Shown: positions 54,101 to 63,100 of the stretch, in pieces
Layout of the letters: the number at the start of each line of letters is the position of its first letter
How positions within the stretch are numbered: the stretch's first letter is position 1
Notes under the pieces: model-generated
What the model was told of the DNA's origin: nothing
What the model saw: only the letters and a program-made list of their open reading frames with translations
Database searches by the model: none
Translations under genes and position numbers: made by a program
Assembly: GCF_017876155.1 (NCBI RefSeq)
Contig: NZ_JAGINP010000031.1
Coordinates: 34,287 to 98,286 of the forward strand
Source: Azospirillum rugosum
GTDB lineage: Bacteria; Pseudomonadota; Alphaproteobacteria; Azospirillales; Azospirillaceae
Length of the DNA: 64,000 bases
Reading direction: 5' to 3'

Positions 54101-57100
54101 CGGCACCAGCTTCTCCCGCCAGGGCGGCATCTATGCGGGGCCGTCCGCCAGCGATTCCTTCCGCATCTTCGGCTTCAGCGTCGCGCTGGCCCAGGGGGCC
54201 GGCGCCTCCACGGCGAGCTACATCGCCAGCGCCGGCACCCCGTCGCTCGCGGAAGGCGACAGCGGCACGCAGACGGTCACCTTCACCGTCACCCGCGTCG
54301 GCGACATCAGCACGACCGGCAGCGTGCAGTACACGGTCGGCGGCGTGGACGGCGCCGACGTCTCGTCGCTGCTCAGCGGCACCGCCCTCTTTGCGGCGTA
54401 TGAGTCGACGGTCGAGATCAGGCTGACGCTGGTCGGCGACACGGTGGTCGAGCCGGACGAGGTGATGACGGTCACGCTGTCCAACCCGGTGCAGGGCCAG
54501 ATCGCCGTCGGCAGCGCGTCGACCACCATCGTCAACGACGACACCGGCCTGTCGGTGTCCATCGCCCCCGTCTCGGCCACGCAGTTCGAGGGCAACAGCG
54601 GCACCCGCAGCTACACCTTCACCATCACCCGCGCCGGCGTCACCACGGGAACGACCACCGTCGACTATGTGATCGAAGGGGCGGGCGACTATCCCGCGTC
54701 GGCGAGCGATTTCGCGGGCGGCACCTTCCCGTTCGGCACCGTCACCTTCCTGGCCAGCGAAACGGTGAAGACCGTCACGGTCGAGGTCCAGGGCGACGCC
54801 ATCGCCGAAGCGGACGAGACCTTCCGGCTGCGCCTGGCCAATCCGGCGGGGGGCGTGCTGACCACCGCCACGGCGCTGGCCTCCATCGTCGACGACGATC
54901 CGGCGCCGGGCTTGTCGATCAAGACCGACGCGGGCAGCGTGTCGGTCCTGGAAGGCGACAGCGGGACCAGGACGCTGACCTTCACGGTCACCCGCACGGG
55001 CAAGCTGGGGCAGGCGACCACCGTGGACTGGACGGTCGTTGGGGTGTCGGGTGTGATCGACGCGGCGGACTTCGGCCAAGCCGCCCTTCCGCAGGGCACG
55101 ATCACCTTCGCGGCCGGCGAGACGGTGAAGACCATCACCGTCAGCGTCGCGGGCGACCAGGACATCGAAGACGACGAGACCTTCAAGGTCCAGCTGAGCA
55201 ACCCGACCAACGGTACGCTGGAGACGCCCGACGCGCAGGCGACGATCGTGGACGACGATCCGGCGACCCTGCCGGAGGTCAGCATCTCGGCGGTCACCAG
55301 CCAGCTGGCGGAGGGCGACAGCGGCGCCGTCGCCTTCACCTTCGTGGTGACGCGGACCGGCAACACGTCCCAGCCCGGCAGCGTCGATTGGGCGGTCGGC
55401 GGCGGCGCCGTGAACGCGGCGGACTTCTACGCGGGCGTGCTGCCGAGCGGCACCATCACCTTTGCCGCCAACGAGGTGTCGCGGACCATCTCCGTCATCG
55501 TGCGCGGCGACACCCTGGTCGAGACGGACGAGGCCTTCACGGTCACGCTGTCGAACGAGCGCTACCTCTCCGTCGGGACCAGGACCGCCACGGCGACGAT
55601 CCTGAACGACGATTCCGTGCCGACGCTGTCCATCCGCGCCAACCAGGGCGCCATGGTGGAAGGCAACAGCGGGACGCGCAACTTCACCTTCACCGTCACG
55701 CGCAGCACGTCGGCCGGCGCGGCGGGCGTGGACTGGACCATCGGCGGCATGGTCGACGCCGCGGACTTCGGCGGGACGATTCCGTTCGGCCACATCGACT
55801 TCCTCAACGGCGAGACGACCAAGACCATCACCATCGCGGTCAGCGGCGACACGCAGGCGGAGCTGGACGAGACGCTGACCGTCACGCTGAGCAACGCCAG
55901 CGGCGCCCGCATCGCCACCGCGGCCGCGACCTCGCTGATCGTAAACGACGACTACCCCTACGCCACCGTGGCCATCACGGCGGACCTGAACCAGGTCGCG
56001 GAGGGCAACAGCGGCACGCGGGCGATCACCTACACCGTCACCCGCACCGGCGATACCACCGGCGCCGCGTCCGTGGCGTGGAGCATCACCGGCGGCACCG
56101 CGGATGCGGCCGACTTCCTGAACGGCGTGCTGCCCTCGGGCACGGTGACGTTCGGCGCCAACGAGACGTCGAAGACCTTCCAGATCTTCGTCGCCGGCGA
56201 CACGACCATCGAGCCGGACGAGACCTTTACCGTCACCCTGTCCAACCCGAACGGCGTCTCCATCGCCAACAACGGCGGGTCGGCGACCGCGCGCATCATC
56301 AACGACGACGGCCAGATCTTCACGATCGCCGCCGACCAGATCCAGCGTGCGGAGGGCAACAGCGGAACGACGCCCTTCACCTTCACCGTCACCCGCACGG
56401 GCGACAGCTCGGCCGACGTCACGCTGAACTGGGCCGTGTCCGGGCCGGGCATCGACGACGCGGATTTCGTCGGTGGGACCAAGCCCTTCGGGACCGTGAC
56501 GATCCTGGCCGGCCACACGACCGCGACGATCACCGTCAACGTCGCCGGCGACACGGTGGCGGAGGCGAATGAAGGCTTCACCGTCACCCTGTCCAACCCC
56601 AGCGCCGGCACCATCGCCACCGCGACGGCGTCGAGCGTCATCGCGAACGACGACGGCACGACCCTGCCGCAGTTCGACATCGTTGCGGTCAACGGGTCGC
56701 AGGTGGAGGGCGGCACCGGGACGTCGCGCAGCTACCAGTTCACCATCACCCGAACCGGCAACATCGGCGGAAGCGCGTCCGTCGACTGGACGGTCGCGGG
56801 GGGCGCGGTGAACCCGGCCAACGCCGCCGACTTCGGCGGTTTCCTGCCGCACGGCACGCTGACCTTCAACCCCGGCGAGACGTCGCAGACCATCGTCGTC
56901 ACCGTGAACGGCGACCTGCTGGCCGAACCGGACGAAAGCTTCACCGTCACGCTGGGCAACGCGCAGGGGGCCGCCATCGGCACGGGCGTCGCCGAGGCGA
57001 CGATCCTGGACGACGACCCGGTGCCGCACGTCGCCATCGTGGACGCCGGGCTGGTCAAGCTGGAGGGCAACTCCGGCGTCACGACCTTCACCTTCACCGT

Positions 57101-60100
57101 CACCCGCACGGGCTCGACCGCCGACAGCACGTCGGTCGTCTGGCAGCTGACCGGCGACGCGGTGAACGCCGCCGACTTCGGCGGCGCGCTGCCGTCGGGC
57201 ACGGTCGTCTTCGCCGCCGGCGAGACGTCGGCCACCATCACCGTCTCGGTCACCGGCGACACCGCGCAGGAGGGCGACGAGCCCTTCACCGTCACGCTGC
57301 TGTCGGCCAGCAACGGCATCATCGACCACGCGACCGCCACGGCGACCATCCTCAACGACGACCCGGACATCGTGCCGACGGTGGCCATCGCCGCCACCGA
57401 CGCGTCGAAGGCGGAAGGCAACGGCGGCACGACCAGCTACACCTTCACCGTCACGCGGTCTGGCGATACCAGCAGCACCAGCTTCGTGAACTGGACGCTG
57501 CGCCACACCAGCACCGACGCCGCCGACGTCACCAGCCCAACCAGCGGCCGGGTGGAGTTCGCCGCCGGCGAGACGACCGCGACCATCACCATCACCGTCA
57601 ACGGCGACCTGCTGTTCGAGGGCGACGAGAGCTTCGACGTGGTGCTGACCAGCGCGGTCGGCGCCCGCATCGCCACCGGCGGAGCCTCGGCCAGCGGCAC
57701 CGTCCTGAACGACGACCCGGCGCCGCCCAGCGTCAGCATCACCACGCCCACCGTCGCCGCCTATGAGGGGCAGAGCGGCACCACCCCCTTCACCTTCACC
57801 GTCACCCGCACCGGCGACCTGACGCGCGCCACCACGGTGGCCTGGTCGGTGGTGGGCAGCGGCGGCGTTCCGGCGCTGGCGTCGGACTTCGAGAACGGCG
57901 TCCTCCCGTCCGGCACGGTGACCTTCGCGGCCGGCGCGGCCACGGCCACCATCACCGTGAACGTCGCCGGCGACATCACGGTGGAGACGAACGAGACCTT
58001 CACGGTCCAGCTGATCTCGGCGAGCAACGGCACCGTCAGCGGGACCGGCGCCACCGCCGTCGGCACCATTCGCAACGACGACGCGCCGCCGCCGCCGTCC
58101 GCCGATCCGTCGCAGATCCTGTTCGTCGGCCAGAACCCGAACAGCGCCGTCAACGCCGGCACGATCACCGAGGGCAGCACGACCGGCGGCCTGATCCTGG
58201 GCAACGACGGCGACAACACCACCCCGGTGATGCTGAGCTACAGCGCGGCCGGCGCCTCCGCCACGCAGGTCGTCTACACGGTGCTGAAGCTGGGCGCCAA
58301 CGACGGCGACTGGTACGGGACGCTGCAGTTGAAGGTGAACGGCAGCTGGCAGACGCTCAGCGCCTACGGCACCTTTACGCAGGCGGACCTCGACGCCGGG
58401 AACGTGCGCTTCGTCCCGTCGGACGGCGAAGGCTTCCTGTCGACCTTCCAGTTCTCCGTCTCCACCGGCGCCGTCGACCCGGTGACCCGCGCGCCGGTCC
58501 GCACGGTCGGGACCTTCAGCGTCTTTACGACCCCGGTCAACGACGCGCCGACCGCCACCGGCTCCACCGACAAGCCGATCAAGGAGGGCGACACCTCCTA
58601 CATCACGACGTCGATGCTGTCCTTCGCCGACCCCGACGACGCCACGAACGAGTCCTACCTGGAAAATCCGGCGGCGGGGATCTACGCGAGCAACTTCGCG
58701 CTCAACCATACGGCGGACAATCCGCTCCAGTTCCGTGTCACGGCGTTGCCGGCGCACGGCACGCTGGAAGTTTACATCAACGGCCAATGGGCGCAGGCGC
58801 AGGTCGGCACGCTGTACAACGTGTCCCTTCTCACCATCAGCCCCGGCGGTGCCGGCACGACCGGCCTGCGCTACAACCACAACGGCGGCGAGACGCGCGC
58901 CGACGCCTTCACGGTGGTGGCGGTGGACCGCTGGGGCTTGGCGAGCAGCCCGGCGACCGTCAGCTTCGTGCTGACCAACGTCAACGACGGGCCGCAGATC
59001 GCCGCGACCCCGGCGCAGGCCGACCCCACCATCGGCGTGGACGCGCCGAACGCCATCGGCGGCGCCCCCACCAACGACCCGATCACGGTGGAGGAAGGCA
59101 GCCGCGTCCAGATCACCGCGGCGATGCTCCAGGCCTACGACCCGGACAGCAGCGCCGTGCAGGTGCAGTACCGCCTGACCACGGCGACCAGCTACGGCCA
59201 GCTGATGCGGTCGACCAACGGCACGACCTTCACGGTCATCGGCGTGGGCTCCAGCTTCACGCAGCAGGACGTCGCCAACGGCACCATCTACTACGTCCAC
59301 GGCGGCGGGGAGAGCTACCAGTCCAACCCGTCGACGACCTACGACGACCGCTTCGTCTTCACCCTGTCCGACGGCGACAAGGAGCAGACCGGGCGCGAGG
59401 CCTGGGTTTACATCACCCCGGTCAACCAGGCGCCGACCCTGACCAGCCCGACCGGGGACATCCCGGTCGTCAGCACGACCATCGGCAACAACCCGATCGC
59501 CGGCTTCGTCGCCGCCGACCCGGACATCACCAGCTCCCCGGGTTACCAGAGCACCGACCGTTCCAACCCGGTGGACGAGACCAACATCGTCACGGCGATC
59601 GTCCGCCTGCGCGACGTGAACAACCTGCTGCTGGCCGACTACACCGGCATCACCATCCAACCGGGCGCCGGGGCGACGGTGACGCTGATCGATCCCCCTT
59701 CCGGCCCGGCCTACGACGGCAACGGGCGCGTGCTGGTGATGAAGGGCTCCCTGGCGCAGGTCAACGCGGCGCTGGCCGGGCTGCACATCGGCTTCGCCAC
59801 CGACCGGAACGCCTACTACACGGTCGAGGTGATCATCGACGACCGGGCGCGCGCCGACGACGGCACGCTGACCGGCGGCGCCAACGGCGGCCTGAAGAAC
59901 GCGTCGGGCAGCGTCTCTGTCCCCAACACGGCGGTGCCCGGGACAAATCCGGACTTCACCAGCGGCGACTTCACGGGGCTGACGGGCAACGTCGCGATCG
60001 GCACCGTGCGCATCTTCGCGTCGTCCAGCAACGACCAGCCGACCATCGGGCTGCCCGGCGCCATCCAGCCGACCGAGGACGTGCGCATCCAGGTCATCGG

Positions 60101-63100
60101 CTCGGGCCGGACGGTGGACTTCGACGACATCGAAGCGCGGCTGACCAACTCCAACATCCAGGTCACGCTGTCCGCCGCCCACGGGGCGGTGGACGTCGGG
60201 ACGGAGGGGGCGGCCGACAGCACGGGGACCAACGTCACGATCACCGGCGACGGGACCGGGACGGTCACGGTCACTGGCAAGATCGCCGACGTGAAGGCCT
60301 TCCTGAACGCCGGCGTCTGGTACCTCGGCGACGGCAACTACAACGGTGCGGATACGCTGACCGTCACGGTCAGCGACCTCGGCACCTATGGCGCCGGTTC
60401 CGGCTCCAGCAACGTCACGCAGGTGGCCCAGGGTACCATCGCGCTGACCGACTTCGTCGACGTGAACGACGATCCCACGCTCAACATCGGATCCGGCCAG
60501 ATCGTCATCGACCGCAGCAGCGCGGTGACCGTCACCGGTTTCCCGGCGCTCGCCTTGGTGATCGCCGACGCCGACGATCCGGCCCAGACGGGTCAGGAGG
60601 TGCAGGTGATCGTCCGGCTGCTCAACGGCAGCGGCGCGCCACTGGCGGATGCGGCCGCCTACAGCGGGATCACCATCGGCTACACGCTGTCCGGGTCCGC
60701 GGCCGTCGTCAACCGCGGCGCCGGAGCCTTCGACGGCGCGGAGCGCCCGCTGATCCTGCGCGGCAAGATCACGGATGTCGCGGCGACGCTGCAGAGCCTG
60801 AAGCTGACCGTGGCGAACTCCAACGGCGAGCGCGACGACACGACGCTGACGCTGCAGGTCATCGTGGACGACCGGACCAGCGACACCAGCGGCACCGCCA
60901 GCGCCACCGCGAACGGCGGCGCCGTGAACCAGCAGCTGGGCGGCCCGGCGGGCACGCCGACCGCGATCGTCGCGACCGTGATCGACCCCTACGCGACCAC
61001 CACCGCCACGCTGAACGACACGGCCGGCCTCGCCCCGAACACGGTGCACGCGGAGCGCAGCGTCTACATCTCCGGCGTCAACGACCCGGTGGTGATCAAC
61101 GCCGGCAACGTGACGAAGACCGAAGGCGTCACCACGATCGTCCTGAACGCGACGGACGGTGCCTTCACGCTCACCGACGCGGACACCAACGGCGCCACGA
61201 ATCTGACCGCCACCGTCACGACCAGCGTCGGCACCTTCACCGCCGTGGGCGGAACGGCGGGCAAGTCGGCCCTGGGCCTCGGCACCATCACGCTCACCGG
61301 CAGCCTGGCGGCCATCGAATCGAGCCTGCGCGACCTGACCATCACGCTGCCCGACCCGGACGGCGCCGGCGGACCGGCCAGCAACGCGGACTGGAACGGC
61401 ACCTTCACGGTCACCGTCGCCGTGAGGGACCTGGGCAACACCGGCCAGCGGCCGGGGGACCTGTCCGGCATGGGCACCGACGTGGCGAGCAACCCGGGCC
61501 AGGTGTCCTACACGGACGGAAGCTCGGCCGGCCTGACCACCACGCGCACGATCACCGTCACCATCGCCAACGTGAACGACGCGCCGATCCGCAGCGGCAA
61601 CGCGACGGTCACCACCCTGCCGAACACGCAGGAGGACACGGCCGACCCGCCCGGCGCCAAGGTCGACACGCTGTTCTCCGGGAGCTTCAGCGACGCGGTG
61701 GACGGCGCCGGCACCTCGGGCGCCAACCAGTTCTACGGCGTGGCGGTGGTCAGCAGCGGCACCGTGTCGGGCGGCGTCTGGCAATACCGCCTGGACATTG
61801 AAAACGACGGCACCCTGGACGGCACCTGGGTCACCATCGGCAACCAGTCTACGTCGAGCGCCCTGATCCTCGACAAGTACGACGCCATCCGCTTCCTGCC
61901 CGACGCCAACTGGTTCGGCACCCCGACCGGGCTGACGGTCCAGCTGATCGACAATTCCGGCACGACACCGACCTCCGGGACCATCATCAACATCGGGGCC
62001 GGCGGCGGAGCGACGGCCTACAGCGACAGCAGCAACGCCGTCACCCTGATGACGTCGGTGGTCAAGGAGAACGACCGTCCGACGGCCAGCAACACCAGCC
62101 TGCCGAACGTGGCCGAGGACGCGCCCAACCCGTCCGGTACGGCCATCAGCAACCTTTTCACCGGCAAATACTCCGACGCGGCCGACGACCAGAGTGCGCA
62201 CAGCGGCGACAACGACTCGACGCCCCTGGCGGGCATCGCGATCGTCGGCAACACCACGCCGGCCACCCAGGGCGTCTGGCAGTACCTCTACGTCGCCGGC
62301 GGGGTCACGACCTGGACGACCATCGCTGCGAACACCTACAGCGACGCGTCCGCGCTGATTCTTCCGGCTGCGGCGCAGTTGCGCTTCCTGCCCGGAACGG
62401 ACTTCAACGGCACGGTGACGCCGTTGTCCGTGCGGGTCGCCGACGGAGAGGGCGGGGCGATCACCGCCGTAACATCAGGCGTCAACCTGACGGGCAGCTT
62501 GGGCGCGACCAGCCGCTGGTCGGGCGACGGCACGACCGCCATCGGCGTGACCGTCACGCCGCGGAACGACGCGCCCACCATCACGGCCACCGCGATCGGC
62601 TCCCCCATTGCGCTGTCGGAAGCCGCGGGTGTGGGCACCGGGTCGAGTTCGCAGCTGCTGGTCACGGTCAGCGCGGTCGACGACGCGGCCGACTTCCAGT
62701 ATCTGGCGAACGACAATTTCGGTGGCGGTGTGATCGGCGCCACGATGGCCACCTGGTACAGCGGCGACACGCTGACGATCGTCGACGGCACCTATTCGGG
62801 CAAGGCCGTCACCTACGCCTCCGCCTCCGGGCAGGTCAAGGTCGGCGGCACGGTCGTCGGCACGTTGGCCGGGGGAAGCAGCGGCACGGCGCTGACCATC
62901 ACGCTCAACGCCAACGCCGACGCGGGGGCCGTGCAGGCGGTGATCCAGGCCATCGCCTACCGCACCACCAGCGACAACCCGACCGCGAACGGGACTTACA
63001 CGAGCCGGACGGTGAACTTCACCTTCCGCGACGGCGCCAACAACAACCAGTCCGGCGGTTCCGCGCTGTCCACCAACCCGTCGCCCTTCGTGTCGGCGAC

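Noticed and set aside
54235..58083. Calx-beta region as a CRISPR or tandem DNA repeat.
   Set aside because: The period is about 350 bases, units are diverged at the DNA level and the frame codes for protein domains throughout.
51000..62201. A 3,733-codon open frame on the minus strand, opposite the giant adhesin.
   Set aside because: It has no domain likeness, is rich in Arg/Gly/Val/Asp, and follows from G/C at third positions and repetitive Thr/Val/Gly codons of the sense gene. The plus-strand frame has recognisable domains and an RBS.
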